Of a DNA stretch of 64,000 bases, positions 52,983-62,611 are shown one piece after another. The number at the start of each line of letters is the position of its first letter. The first letter of the stretch is position 1. Made by a program: the position numbers and the translations under genes. This DNA comes from Sphingomonas sp. (GTDB lineage Bacteria; Pseudomonadota; Alphaproteobacteria; Sphingomonadales; Sphingomonadaceae). Where the stretch lies: positions 248,001-312,000 of the forward strand of contig NZ_JAGIAM010000004.1 of assembly GCF_017744835.1 (NCBI RefSeq), given 5' to 3'. Below the pieces are notes generated by a model. It did not search any database and was not told the origin of the DNA. It saw nothing but the letters and a program-made list of their open reading frames with translations.

Positions 52983-53807
52983 TCATGACTGCGATCGGGC
53001 GCGGTTCCAGGCACGCGCGATTCCGAAGATCTCGGGGCCGTCGACCAGGTAGCGGCGCCACAGGCGACGTGGGTTCAGGAGCAGACGGTATAGCCATTCA
53101 AGGGCCATGCGCTGCAGCAGCGCAGGCGCGCGGCCTTGGGCGCCGGTCAGGAAATCAAGGCTGGCGCCGACGCAAAAGCCTATCCCGGTCGCTCCACCCG
53201 ATCGGAGGACGCGATAGGCCAGTATTTCTTGCTGGGGTGAACCCAGGGCAAGGAAGCAGTAGCGCGCGCGCGCGTCGATCAGGAAGTGGATGGCCTTTGC
53301 GACTTCCACGTCATTGTTGATGAACCCCATCGGGGGATTGTGGTGCCGGACATCACGCAGCCGGTATCTCCGCGCGAGCGCGTCGATCGCCGAGGCCTCC
53401 CCGCCCACTATTGCGATCCGGTCGTCTGGCGCGATCACCTGCTCGAACATCAAGGCGGTGAGATCGCTGCCGGGAATCACCGGCAGCATGAAGCCACTCC
53501 TGCCGGCCAGTCCCGCCAGAATGCGGCTATCGCACAGCGTCATCCATGCATTGCGATAGGCGGGCCACAGGTCCGACCTGTTACGCTGCAAGCGGACCAA
53601 ATGGTCGACATTGGGCGTCACGACATAGGCAAAGCTCGCCTTCGGGGACCGGTTTCTCACCACCTCGACGACTGGCCCAGCCTCGGATGTGATGAAGTCC
53701 AAGTCTATGAACTGAAGGGTGGCGGTGTGCGCGGGCTCGGCGGAGTGGTGTGCGCCAGCCAAGGCAACGCGATCGGGAATCGACAGATCGGCGGAACGCG
53801 TAGCCAT
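52983..53807 (-). CDS. WecG/TagA/CpsF-family glycosyltransferase
   Basis: 274 residues from the ATG at 53807, with GAGG at 6 bases. Family signatures: VVTPNVDHLVRL, the central PGSDLTALMFEQV, a Rossmann-like IAIVGGEASAIDALARR, FLALGSPQQEILA, and the C-terminal VGASLDFLTGAQGRAPALLQ and LYRLLLNPRRLWRRYL. These GT26 enzymes transfer N-acetyl-mannosamine-type or related sugars to polyprenyl-linked glycans. It is the first gene of a minus-strand run (WecG, SGNH, small ORF, GH-like, Wzy). Confidence 0.93.
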   Translation of the reverse strand: MATRSADLSIPDRVALAGAHHSAEPAHTATLQFIDLDFITSEAGPVVEVVRNRSPKASFAYVVTPNVDHLVRLQRNRSDLWPAYRNAWMTLCDSRILAGLAGRSGFMLPVIPGSDLTALMFEQVIAPDDRIAIVGGEASAIDALARRYRLRDVRHHNPPMGFINNDVEVAKAIHFLIDARARYCFLALGSPQQEILAYRVLRSGGATGIGFCVGASLDFLTGAQGRAPALLQRMALEWLYRLLLNPRRLWRRYLVDGPEIFGIARAWNRARSQS

Positions 53808-54174
53808 GGCAAACCTCGACAAGGGCAGGTCGAGGTGGCGTGATGGGCTGGCTGCCTATGCCCCTCTCCCGGCAATCGGAATTGGTCCGCGTCGCCGATG
53901 CTGCTGACGATTGGGGGGGCGGCATCGATCGGTTTGAACCGAGACGTCACTCCGACGCGGTAGCGGAACTATACACAAGCTGCGCGTCCGCGATGCTTGG
54001 ACAACTACCCTGTTGTTTTCCCGAGCGCGCAAATGAGAAGCGACATTCCCGCCCTCAATCAAAGGGCGACCCGCCCTTCTCAGATTTCCCAGGCCAGATG
54101 TCGCAACGGCGAAACGGGAATGTTCGCGAACCCCGTCGGAAACTAGTCTTGCGAGCAATTGGGGAGATTTTGCC
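53808..54174. other. Divergent regulatory region between WecG-like and export operons
   Basis: 367 bases between divergent starts. Frames crossing it look like shadows. It must hold promoters for both polysaccharide operons. AT-rich tracts include ggaactatacacaagctg (about 53966) and actaccctgttgttttcc (about 54004). No clear operator is visible. Confidence 0.45.
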
Positions 54175-54834
54175 GTGTCCAGATCGCGCATCCGAACCAT
54201 TTGGCTTTTGGCCGCACTCGTTCTTGCCAATGCGGTTCTGCCGGTCTTTGCCAGCGCTTCTGCGCCGGCTCGCGCGCAGTCGAGCCCCACGGAGAGCGCC
54301 AAGGCAGCGGTCGAATTGCCGCCGGCGCAGTACAAGGTACATGCCGGCGACGAACTGGACATTTTTGTCTGGGGAGAGGAGCGGATGCAGCGGTCGGTAC
54401 GCGTGCAGCCGGATGGAACCTTCGCCTTTCCGCTTGCTGGCACAATCAGAGCGGCCGACCGCAGCGTAGCCGAGATTTCTTCCGAACTGCGTGAACGGAT
54501 TTCGGTGAATTACCGTTCGACCGTTCCCGACGTGACGGTCTCCGTCCGAACGGCGATGGACATGCGCTTCTATGTGGTGGGCAAGGTGCGCACGCCGGGG
54601 AGCTTCACGAGCAGCAGCACGGTTAATGTGCTCCAGGCGCTGAGCATGGCAGGCGGGACGGCCGAATTCGCCAATATCAAGAACGCCGTCATCATGCGCC
54701 AGCAGCCGGACGGTACACAGCGCATGGAGCCCGTGAGCCTTAAGCCCCTCCTGCGAGGGAAAGCCGGTGCACGTGCGGGAGGGGCCGCTTCGCTTCCAAT
54801 GCTGAAGAACGGCGATGTGCTCGTCATTCCCTGA
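54175..54834 (+). CDS. Polysaccharide export protein, Wza/GumB-like
   Basis: 219 residues from a GTG at 54175 with GGGGAG upstream. A signal peptide (LAALVLANAVLPVFASASA) lacks the lipobox Cys, so it is not an obvious lipoprotein, unlike E. coli Wza. The Poly_export motif KVHAGDELDIFVWGEERMQR and a SLBB-like domain (MRFYVVGKVRTPGSFTSSS) are clear. It is short like GumB, lacking the C-terminal amphipathic barrel helix of Wza, so the outer-membrane channel may need another component. The barrel gene just downstream is a candidate. Confidence 0.92.
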   Translation: MSRSRIRTIWLLAALVLANAVLPVFASASAPARAQSSPTESAKAAVELPPAQYKVHAGDELDIFVWGEERMQRSVRVQPDGTFAFPLAGTIRAADRSVAEISSELRERISVNYRSTVPDVTVSVRTAMDMRFYVVGKVRTPGSFTSSSTVNVLQALSMAGGTAEFANIKNAVIMRQQPDGTQRMEPVSLKPLLRGKAGARAGGAASLPMLKNGDVLVIP

Positions 54835-55972
54835 CCGAGCGCGGCCCCAGCGCCGGCGCTGGCGCTCGCGCGCGCTCGGGCTGGCGGCGGCGCTTGCGCC
54901 AGCGAGCCCCTGCGCGGGCCAGACCAGCGCTCAGCTCGCTTCTGACGCGAAATTGATCGTGTCCAACGATCCGTTCCTGCTCGGAGGCGGACACCGGGCG
55001 GCCATGGCAGTGGAGATGGCCGCGCGCCCCGAAATCCAATGGTCGCTTGCCCCCGCGACCTCGCTCGAAGCATCGGCGGCGATTGTCCATCGTCAATATC
55101 TGACCCGCTATGGCGGCTTCTTCAACGGTCGTGCGCAATTGCGGATGCGCCACCGCGACAGCGAATATCTGTCGCTCGACGCACGCCTCGCTTATGCTCG
55201 CGAGTTCCCCACAGACGCGCTTACCGACAGCGCCGACTTTGCGATCGATTCGATCTCGCTTCGGGAGACTTTTTCCGCCCGGGCATCGCTGGATTGGAGC
55301 CCCGATGCACTTACCTCGGTGACGACCTCAGTTGGTTGGGAGAGCCTCGATTATCCCGATTCCAAGCTGCTGGTGCCCACGCGGGCCCTGAACGGTGATG
55401 TCGACTTCAGCCGGCGCCTGAGCGAAACCACATCACTGGGTCTGCACGCCGATGTGACGCGGACCCAGGCGACGGCCAGTGGCACCGTTTCAGCCCGATC
55501 CATGCGCGCCACCATCGAGCATGAGCTTGGCCCCGGCGTGAGCGTGAACGGCCAAGTTGGCGCCGAATGGGCGGACGCGCTCGCCGGCGGCGAAGGGCCG
55601 CGCATCGCAGGCAGCACCAGCCTGTGCTATCGCCCGCCGTCGACCGATGCCTGCCTTTCGGCGTCGATTCAGAGCGAGATCAGCGGCTTTGGCGGCCTCC
55701 AACGCCAGCTTTACGTCGGAGGGACGTTCAGGCGCCAGATCAGCGAGCGTAGCAGCCTGGGGCTCGTTACGGACTATCGGACCACCAGTATGTCGCGCGG
55801 GGCGGGCCGTGCCACTGCGTTGCGCCTATCCGGAACTTTCGAGCGCCGCTTGACGGGCGTGCTCTCGCTCATTGGAGCGGTAGGCTATTTTTGCCGGCGA
55901 TCGCTCACCGGAGAGCGCAACGAAGCGCTCGTGCTCGAGGTCGGAATCAGCATTCGGGGAAATCGCAGATGA
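54815..55972 (+). CDS. Outer-membrane beta-barrel protein of the exopolysaccharide export operon
   Basis: 385 residues; starts inside the end of the Wza-like gene (20-base overlap, ATG at 54815). It has a basic N-terminus with a hydrophobic signal (ALGLAAALAPASPCAG), then repeated amphipathic strands (SLDARLAYAREFPTDAL, SLGLHADVTRTQATASG, RLTGVLSLIGAVGYF). This resembles the outer-membrane beta-barrel component found beside Wza/Wzc in many exopolysaccharide loci. Its stop overlaps the start of the Wzc-like gene. It could form the outer-membrane pore that the short Wza-like protein lacks. Confidence 0.78.
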   Translation: MCSSFPDRARPQRRRWRSRALGLAAALAPASPCAGQTSAQLASDAKLIVSNDPFLLGGGHRAAMAVEMAARPEIQWSLAPATSLEASAAIVHRQYLTRYGGFFNGRAQLRMRHRDSEYLSLDARLAYAREFPTDALTDSADFAIDSISLRETFSARASLDWSPDALTSVTTSVGWESLDYPDSKLLVPTRALNGDVDFSRRLSETTSLGLHADVTRTQATASGTVSARSMRATIEHELGPGVSVNGQVGAEWADALAGGEGPRIAGSTSLCYRPPSTDACLSASIQSEISGFGGLQRQLYVGGTFRRQISERSSLGLVTDYRTTSMSRGAGRATALRLSGTFERRLTGVLSLIGAVGYFCRRSLTGERNEALVLEVGISIRGNRR

Positions 55973-57426
55973 ATCCAGACCTCGAAAATGATGGGCTGGT
56001 CATAGACCCGCGCGAGATCCTCGCGATCCTTTTTCGACGTCGCTATTGGCTGGTCCTGCCGGCAGCGGCGGGGCTGCTTATCGCCGCGGTCTTCCTCAAG
56101 ATGCAGGCGCCGTCCTTTCGATCGTCAGCAACCCTGCTGATCGATTCACAGCAGATACCGACGACACTTGTCGCTTCGCCCCTCACCAATGTCGCTAACG
56201 AACGGATTGCGAAAATCCGCCAGCAGATCGTCAGCAGGGAGAGTCTCGCATCCATCATCCGCGAACAAGCGCTTTACGCGGAAGAGCAAAAGAGGATGCC
56301 GATCGACGACGTCCTGAGCATCATGCGGGATGCCATCCATGTGGACCTCGTGGGCGCCACGCAGGCGGATGCCGGTACCGGCCGCACGATCGCCTTCACC
56401 TTGTCCTTCGCCTATCGCGACCCTGCTGTCGCGCAGGTCGTCACCCGCGAGCTCACTGACCGTTTTCTACGGGAAGACAAGCGCACCCGTACGGAGCAGG
56501 CGGTGGGAACGGCGACATTTCTGGGGCGGCGCGCCGACGAACTCATGCGCCAGCTTACCAGGCTGGAGGGCTCGAAACGGGAGATCGAGGCCAAATACGC
56601 GGGGGCTCTCCCGAACCAGGTCGCGCTGAGCACCCAGTCCGAGGCCGCGCTGCGGGCCGAAGTGTCGCGGATCGATTCCGAAACCCAGGGCCTGATGCAG
56701 CAAAATGGCATGCTGGCTGCCCGTGAACGCGAGTTGTCGCAAGCACCACGTCCCGGCAACGAGGCCGTGGCGCGGGCGGAGGAGCGTCTCGCGCAACTTT
56801 CCGCCGTGTACGCGGACGACTTCCCCGAAGTGATCGCTGCCCGCGAAGCCGTCGCACGGCATCGCGCGGCGCTTCGGGATCCGCCTTCCGAAGGCGGAAG
56901 CGCGATCGAACGCGAAGTCGCTGCGGGTCGCTCACGGATCCAGATGCTCGCGGGTCGCCGCGCGGAGCTGATCGTCGCGATTTCCGAATTGGACCGACGA
57001 GCGAGCCTGGCACCCCAAGCTTCATACGAGTTGGCCACGGTCGATCGCGAGTACGACAATATGAAAGGGCAGTATGAGGAGCTGCGAGAGAAGCAGCTAG
57101 AAGCGCAGGTCGCCGCCAACCTCCAGACCGAAGACAAGGGCGAGCGATTCTCCGTCGTCGATGAACCAAGCTTTCCGTATGAAGCGCTCGGGCCCAATCC
57201 GTCCGCGGTTCTGTTGACCGGTCTCATCGGTGGCGCCTGTGCAGCAGCGTTCCTTGTCCTCGTGCTCGAATTTCTACGCGGCACGATCCACGGCGAGGCG
57301 GCGCTTGCGCGATTGATGGGCAGCCCGCCATTGGGAGTCGTTCCTGCGCTGCGCGCACCCCCGTGGCCGCTGAATATGCTTGGCCGCGTGTGGCGTTCGA
57401 CGGGGAGTTCGAACCATGTCGGCTGA
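55969..57426 (+). CDS. Wzc/GumC-like polysaccharide co-polymerase
   Basis: 485 residues from the ATG at 55969, overlapping the previous stop. Wzz domain: an N-terminal membrane helix (YWLVLPAAAGLLIAAVFLKM), a long periplasmic coiled coil at about 190-380 (RRADELMRQLTRLEGSKREI, AEERLAQLSAVYADDFPE), and a second membrane helix (LTGLIGGACAAAFLVLVLEF) preceded by a Pro-containing motif. There is no cytoplasmic kinase; it is encoded separately by the next gene, as in split Wzc/CapA-CapB systems. It controls chain length and links to the export channel. Confidence 0.92.
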   Translation: MNPDLENDGLVIDPREILAILFRRRYWLVLPAAAGLLIAAVFLKMQAPSFRSSATLLIDSQQIPTTLVASPLTNVANERIAKIRQQIVSRESLASIIREQALYAEEQKRMPIDDVLSIMRDAIHVDLVGATQADAGTGRTIAFTLSFAYRDPAVAQVVTRELTDRFLREDKRTRTEQAVGTATFLGRRADELMRQLTRLEGSKREIEAKYAGALPNQVALSTQSEAALRAEVSRIDSETQGLMQQNGMLAARERELSQAPRPGNEAVARAEERLAQLSAVYADDFPEVIAAREAVARHRAALRDPPSEGGSAIEREVAAGRSRIQMLAGRRAELIVAISELDRRASLAPQASYELATVDREYDNMKGQYEELREKQLEAQVAANLQTEDKGERFSVVDEPSFPYEALGPNPSAVLLTGLIGGACAAAFLVLVLEFLRGTIHGEAALARLMGSPPLGVVPALRAPPWPLNMLGRVWRSTGSSNHVG

Positions 57427-58213
57427 TTCCCCCATCGGCCGCCACCTTACCATCATGGATCCGGCCAAACGCGCGCGCGCGGCCGGCGTGAGCTACAAGC
57501 TTTCGCCGGAAGTGCTCGCGGCCAATATGGTGCTGGCGTTTGATCGCGCCGACGTGCGCGCCCATCCGTTTTTCGGCATGCGCTCGCAACTGCTGAAACA
57601 TGCCTGGGAGACCAGACAGCGGATATTCGCAGTGACTTCAGCTGAACCTGGCAATGGCAAGACGCACATCGCCACCAACCTTGCCGCGGCGATCAGCCGT
57701 ATCGCGCCAACCGTCCTTGTGGAGCTGGATCTTCGTCGTCCTTCGATCACCGACCGGCTCGGATTGCCGGGATATAACCCAGGCATCGACGACTTCCTGA
57801 GCGGAGACGTGTCGCTAGCGGAGAGCGCGATCGGGGTCCGCGGCTACGATCTTGCGATCCATGCGGTTGGACGGGCACGCAATGCGCCAGAGAGGCTGCT
57901 CGCGAGTCCACGGCTGGAGCAATTCTTCGAGGAGATTCGTGCCCGCGAGGAGCAACCTATCTGCCTGGTCGACGCGCCACCCGCACTGATCGATGACATC
58001 ATGCTCGTAAAAAGGGTGGTCGATGGCGCGATAATGGTCGTCGAGGAGGGCCGAACATCGAAGCGCGCGCTCCTGTCCGCGATGAAGGCGCTGAGCCCTA
58101 CCCCGGTGATCTGCGCGGTTCTCAACAAATCGCTCTGGAATCCGAACGCGGGAGTGGGCCACGGCTATTACGGACCGGGAGAGAAGCGCATCGCGGCAGG
58201 AGACGCCTCTTGA
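57416..58213 (+). CDS. CpsD/CapB-like tyrosine autokinase (BY-kinase)
   Basis: 265 residues from the ATG at 57416, overlapping the Wzc-like gene. It has Walker A FAVTSAEPGNGKTHIATNLA, the Walker A' motif VLVELDLRRPSITDRLG and Walker B CLVDAPPALIDD, as in bacterial tyrosine kinases. The C-terminus (GYYGPGEKR) has only two adjacent Tyr, not the usual long Tyr cluster. It should partner with the upstream Wzc-like protein to regulate polymer length and export. Confidence 0.88.
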   Translation: MSADSPIGRHLTIMDPAKRARAAGVSYKLSPEVLAANMVLAFDRADVRAHPFFGMRSQLLKHAWETRQRIFAVTSAEPGNGKTHIATNLAAAISRIAPTVLVELDLRRPSITDRLGLPGYNPGIDDFLSGDVSLAESAIGVRGYDLAIHAVGRARNAPERLLASPRLEQFFEEIRAREEQPICLVDAPPALIDDIMLVKRVVDGAIMVVEEGRTSKRALLSAMKALSPTPVICAVLNKSLWNPNAGVGHGYYGPGEKRIAAGDAS

Positions 58214-58261
58214 TGCGGCGCCGTGACGCGCGACAGCGACGCCTTGGGAGAGGAGGGGATC

Positions 58262-59296
58262 ATGGCCATCGCCGGTGAGACCGCCGGTACGGCGGCGCAA
58301 AGTCCCGGCGCTTTGGAAAAGCTGGTGGCAAGGCTTGCTGGCACGGGGCGGAGGATCGGGGCCTGGTTGCGCGACCTCCCTGCCCGCTCCGCCTTGCGCA
58401 TATGCAATCATGGGGTCGTGCGCCCGCTCCTTGGCCGCCGTCATCGCCGCGCGCTTGCCGACAACCGCGCGCATCTTCCGTTCCTGGCGCGCAAGGATTC
58501 CGAAATCGTGGCAGGTCTGGAGCGCGACGGGGTCTTCGTAACGACGCTGGGCGCGCTCGGCCTGACCGGGAGCGACGAAATCACCAGGATCGCCGCTGCG
58601 CTGGGGGGCGCGTTCGCTCCGGAAGCACATGCGCGCCTCTCCAAAGGACAGGCGTTCCTCTACGTGCCTCCCGAGACAGTCGCTGCTCACCCACTGCTAT
58701 TCTCCTGGGGGCTTCAGGATCGCCTGCTGGACATCGCAGAGGCTTATATAGGGCTGCCCGCTGCCTATGATGGCGTGTGCATAAACTACACCGTTGCCGA
58801 CGGGCGCGAAGTGTCGACACGGCGATGGCATCGCGACTGGGAAGACCGAAAGATGCTCAAGGTCGCGATCTACCTTCACGACGTGGACGGCAACAACGGC
58901 CCGTTCGAGCTGATCTCAAGAAAGGATTCGACGCAGAGCGACGCGGACGGATTCGTCTACGGCCTCGCAGACAATGAAGATCTGGAGCGGCGTTTTGGTG
59001 CCAACTTCGCCAAGGACGTCATCAGTTGCGAGGGTCCGGCAGGTACCGTGATCTTCGTTGACACCGCTCGCTTCTTCCACCGCGGCAAGCCCGCCACGCA
59101 CGGGGATCGGATCGCGCTGTTCTACAGCTATTTCTCGCACCGGCCCCGTCACCCCTTCTTATGCGAGCGCACGGGTATGCCTCGCCGCGAGATTGCGCGC
59201 CTCTCGGCAAGCCTTTCCCCTCGTCAACGTAGCGCAGCGCTGTGGCGGCGGAAATTGCCGACCATCCTCCGACTGGTCCCACCTGCGCGACTATAG
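58262..59296 (+). CDS. Phytanoyl-CoA dioxygenase-like 2OG/Fe(II) oxygenase
   Basis: 344 residues from the ATG at 58262, preceded by GGAGGGG; the frame extends to a GTG at 58223. The Fe ligands are probably His190 and Asp192 (RRWHRDWEDRKM) and His273 (RFFHRGKP). The region VAIYLHDVDGNNGPFEL matches the PhyH fold. It sits in the export operon of the exopolysaccharide locus, an unusual place for this family. It may hydroxylate a sugar or a lipid carrier. It ends in a six-base palindrome shared with the stop of the convergent GT4 gene. Confidence 0.78.
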   Translation: MAIAGETAGTAAQSPGALEKLVARLAGTGRRIGAWLRDLPARSALRICNHGVVRPLLGRRHRRALADNRAHLPFLARKDSEIVAGLERDGVFVTTLGALGLTGSDEITRIAAALGGAFAPEAHARLSKGQAFLYVPPETVAAHPLLFSWGLQDRLLDIAEAYIGLPAAYDGVCINYTVADGREVSTRRWHRDWEDRKMLKVAIYLHDVDGNNGPFELISRKDSTQSDADGFVYGLADNEDLERRFGANFAKDVISCEGPAGTVIFVDTARFFHRGKPATHGDRIALFYSYFSHRPRHPFLCERTGMPRREIARLSASLSPRQRSAALWRRKLPTILRLVPPARL

Positions 59297-60658
59297 CTGG
59301 GGAACCACCTCTGCACGAAGCCGAGCGCTCAACGCGCTCCCTGCGCGAAGGCATGGCAGGAGCAGTGCAGCGAGAGCCCGCGCATTTGCATCGGGATCAT
59401 GCAAGGAACGTACGCGCGCCTGCCCCGCAGCGCCCATCGCGCGCAGCTGCTCGGGCGAAGCGTCGAGCGCGCGCAGCAACGCGAGCGTCAAGGCTTCCAC
59501 CGAACCGGCCGGGATCAGCCAGCCGGTTTCCTCGTCGACCAGCTCCGGAATCCCTGCCACAGCGGTGGCGATCACCGCCCGCCCCAGCGCGAGAGCCTCC
59601 ATGAGCACGACGGGCAGACCCTCTGCGAAGCTGGGCAATATCAGCGCACGCGCCAATGCAATCTCCCGCACGACCTCCGCCGGCGATCGCCAGCCGAGGA
59701 GATTGACACGCCCGAGCAAACCCAAGCGCTCGATCTGCTCCTCAAGCGATCGTCGCTGTTCGCCGTCGCCGATGATGTCGAGGGAAAAGTCTGCGCTCGC
59801 GGGAAGGGCAGCGACCGCCTGCAGGAGCAACGGTAGCCCCTTCTGCGCACTCAATCGCGCTACGCAAACAAAACGGCGCGGATATTTGGCTGCCATGGGC
59901 CCAGCCAGATAGATCGGTGCGACGGCGCATCGGACGAGATGGATACGCGGCCAATCCTTTGGGTGGGACCAGCGCATGAGCTGGCCGCGTCCAAAGCTGG
60001 AAACGCCCACCACGAACGCCGCGTCGGCGATCTTGCCCGCAAGGTCGAGGCCGAGGGGCGCATCGAACTCGTCGGGGCCGTGCGCGGTAAAGCTGTAGCT
60101 GATTGTCGCCATCCGACAGGCGAGGCGCGCCACGCTGACGGGGTTGGTCCCGAAGTGGACATGGAGGTGCCGAAGCTGGCGACGCTCGAGCTCGTCGGCG
60201 AGCAACGCCGCCTCGGCAAAATAGGCGCAGGCGCGGATAAGGCGGCTCGCCCCCCCGTGGCCGGCACCCGGACCCGCGAGCGCCTGGACCAGCGCCGCGA
60301 GCGTGCCTCCTGGCCGTCTCCAAAAGCGGCGCACGACACCCACCAACAGCCCTCTCATATTGCCGCCCAGCAGCGGGATCGTCCGTTCGAGCTCGACGCA
60401 CGCCTCCGCGTCACTGGGCTTCCCGGGAGCCCGCCGGATCGTGAAGCGGGTGATCTCGACTCCGGCCCGTTCGAGCGCAGCGATTTCCGTTTGAATGAAG
60501 CTGTGGCTGACCTTCGGATAGACATTCGTCAGATAGGCAATGCGCGCGGGCACCGCGGACACCCCAGGCAAGGCCTGGGCGCCCGAACGATCCTTTCGAG
60601 CTTGCCCCGAAGATGACGGCCCACGCCCGACCCTTGGAGCACCTTCACCCTTCGTCAT
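59291..60658 (-). CDS. GT4-family glycosyltransferase
   Basis: 455 residues from the ATG at 60658 (AAGGGCGG upstream); the open frame extends to 60871 but the added part looks non-coding. N-terminal: RIAYLTNVYPKVSHSFIQTE. Mid: LRHLHVHFGTNPVSVARLAC and FTAHGPDEFDAPLGLDL. C-terminal GT4 core: FVCVARLSAQKGLPLLLQAV, IIGDGEQRRSLEEQIERLG, and FAEGLPVVLMEALALGRAVI. It probably builds the polysaccharide repeat unit. It converges on the PhyH-like gene and shares its last six bases. Confidence 0.9.
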   Translation of the reverse strand: MTKGEGAPRVGRGPSSSGQARKDRSGAQALPGVSAVPARIAYLTNVYPKVSHSFIQTEIAALERAGVEITRFTIRRAPGKPSDAEACVELERTIPLLGGNMRGLLVGVVRRFWRRPGGTLAALVQALAGPGAGHGGASRLIRACAYFAEAALLADELERRQLRHLHVHFGTNPVSVARLACRMATISYSFTAHGPDEFDAPLGLDLAGKIADAAFVVGVSSFGRGQLMRWSHPKDWPRIHLVRCAVAPIYLAGPMAAKYPRRFVCVARLSAQKGLPLLLQAVAALPASADFSLDIIGDGEQRRSLEEQIERLGLLGRVNLLGWRSPAEVVREIALARALILPSFAEGLPVVLMEALALGRAVIATAVAGIPELVDEETGWLIPAGSVEALTLALLRALDASPEQLRAMGAAGQARVRSLHDPDANARALAALLLPCLRAGSALSARLRAEVVPQL

Positions 60659-60825
60659 TCCCGCCCTTTCGCCCGAAGTTGGCGGCGCCAGCATGGCCTG
60701 AGGATTTCTCGGGAAACATTCCCAGTTTTCCCAAGCTTTTTTGACTAGTCGAGTCTTTGATCCCGATCCCCCGAATGGTCCCCACGGCTTGGCAGGTGAA
60801 AATGATCGTATCGCTGGAGGCCGAT

Positions 60826-60996
60826 ATGACATTGTTCCGAGCCGCGCTCGTATTGTGGTTGCTGCCCACACTCACCTTTCTCGCGATCGCCGTTCTCGTG
60901 TACCCGGCGATGGTAGTGGCGCGGAGGCTGCGGCGTCCGGCGCCCCGGTACGTTGTCCCGGCGACCGACTCAGTCGTTCCAGCGGCCGATGGCTGA
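60826..60996 (+). CDS. Small single-pass membrane protein
   Basis: 56 residues from the ATG at 60826, chosen because GGAGG lies 5 bases upstream. One hydrophobic helix (RAALVLWLLPTLTFLAIAVLVYPAM) is followed by a basic stop-transfer (VARRLRRP). It is encoded just before the sugar-phosphate transferase gene, with a gap of about 90 bases. Small membrane proteins are common in exopolysaccharide operons. No family is recognised. The strong ribosome site supports it. Confidence 0.55.
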   Translation: MTLFRAALVLWLLPTLTFLAIAVLVYPAMVVARRLRRPAPRYVVPATDSVVPAADG

Positions 60997-61083
60997 GCGT
61001 TGCGCTTCATCATTGGCCCGTCTTGGGCCTTCCGCGGCCGGACCCGTCGCGCGGCGACCACGGCACGCCTGGTCGAGTGCGCT

Positions 61084-62490
61084 ATGATCACGCATTCATC
61101 CGCGCACAATGCGGTGCGCCGCTTGCTCGGGCTTGCGACCGTGCGCTCCGTCGATCGGCGCGCGTCTCGCTGCAAGGCCCACCGCCGCTTCCAGCTCTAT
61201 TTGGTGACCGCGCTCGGGGAAGCGTCGGCGTTGCTCCTCGGCTTTTACCTCGCCGGTCGCATCTGGCCCGCTCCCGCCGGTGGGCTTGACGTAACGGGTC
61301 TGCTCTTCGTGCTGTTGCCACTGCACGCCGGAGTGACTTTCCAGTTCGGCGCCTATGGCCTGACCTCACTGCAGAGCTGGAAGCGCGGGCTTCGGCTCGC
61401 GCTTTGCGCTTTGCTCCTGTCTGCACTCACCATCGTGGCCATTGCAGGGACATTCAATGCGCAGTTCGCCAAGGGCGTGTTGGCGCTGGGCATGGCATTT
61501 TCCGGCACGGGAGTCGTGATCGTGCGGCATTTGGCGCATCAGCTGGCATCACGCCTTCTGCCCGATGGGCCGATCGAAATCGTCGTGCTCTCGGACACCC
61601 CCGCCGAAGTCGCCCATCTTGGGCACCCGATCGTCGATGCGAGGCCGTTCAAAGGCGCCTGCAACCTGGACTCTCCCCAAGCTCTCGATTCCCTCGGACG
61701 CGCGATCGGCCGCGCCGACCGCGTATTGGTCGCGTGCAGGACGGATCGGCAGCGCTGGATCACTGCACTCAGAGGGCTGGGCGCCGACGTCGAGATCCTG
61801 CTGCCCGAGTTCGATGCCCTCGGCGTGCTGAGCATAAACCGGCAGCATGGCCTTCTTTCCGCATGCGTCGCCATGGGCCAGCTAGCGCTGCACGAGCGCG
61901 TCCTGAAACGGGCGTTCGACCTGGTCACGGTGCTCTGGCTGCTTCCCCTCCTGTTCCTGGCTCTCGCCTTGGTGTCGGTCGCTATCAAGCTCGAGGACGG
62001 CGGTCCGGTGTTCTTTGTCCAGCGGCGCATAGGCCATGGGAATCGCTTCTTCGACCTCTACAAGTTCCGGACGATGCGCGTGGAGGCGCTCGACCTTCGG
62101 GGCACAAAGTCCGCCGTTCGCGGCGACCCCCGGATCACCCGCATTGGCGCTTTCCTTCGCAGCACGAGTATCGATGAGCTCCCGCAGTTGCTCAACGTGC
62201 TTGCCGGCAGCATGAGCATCGTTGGGCCACGCCCGCACGCAGTGGGGTCGAAAGCGGGCGATGAGCTGTTCTGGGTGGTGGACGAGCGCTACTGGCTTCG
62301 CCACGCTGCCAAGCCGGGACTGACCGGCCTGGCGCAGGTCCGCGGCTATCGCGGCGCCACCGATACGCGCGCGGCGATCGTGAACCGTATCCAGGCGGAT
62401 CTCGAGTATCTGGTTGGCTGGTCGCTGTGGCGCGACATCCGGATTCTTGCCGCGACAATCGGCGTGCTCGCGCATCCCAATGCCTACTAA
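61084..62490 (+). CDS. Polyprenyl glycosylphosphotransferase (initiating sugar transferase)
   Basis: 468 residues from the ATG at 61084; the upstream extension to 61000 looks non-coding. Four N-terminal membrane helices and a CoA-binding-like central domain ([18 protein letters not shown]) precede a C-terminal bacterial sugar-transferase domain. That domain contains [69 protein letters not shown] and [15 protein letters not shown]. This is the classic PssA/WbaP-type architecture. It transfers the first sugar phosphate to undecaprenyl phosphate, initiating repeat-unit synthesis. Confidence 0.95.
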   Translation: MITHSSAHNAVRRLLGLATVRSVDRRASRCKAHRRFQLYLVTALGEASALLLGFYLAGRIWPAPAGGLDVTGLLFVLLPLHAGVTFQFGAYGLTSLQSWKRGLRLALCALLLSALTIVAIAGTFNAQFAKGVLALGMAFSGTGVVIVRHLAHQLASRLLPDGPIEIVVLSDTPAEVAHLGHPIVDARPFKGACNLDSPQALDSLGRAIGRADRVLVACRTDRQRWITALRGLGADVEILLPEFDALGVLSINRQHGLLSACVAMGQLALHERVLKRAFDLVTVLWLLPLLFLALALVSVAIKLEDGGPVFFVQRRIGHGNRFFDLYKFRTMRVEALDLRGTKSAVRGDPRITRIGAFLRSTSIDELPQLLNVLAGSMSIVGPRPHAVGSKAGDELFWVVDERYWLRHAAKPGLTGLAQVRGYRGATDTRAAIVNRIQADLEYLVGWSLWRDIRILAATIGVLAHPNAY

Positions 62491-62611
62491 CGCGACCGGC
62501 CAAAGCATCAGGGTGGGGAGAACTCACCACCGAAGAATCGGTGCGGGCAACGCAGTCTGACGCCGGACGGCGCCGCGGCATATCCTTCGCCATATAGGCA
62601 GGGAGGCGGAC

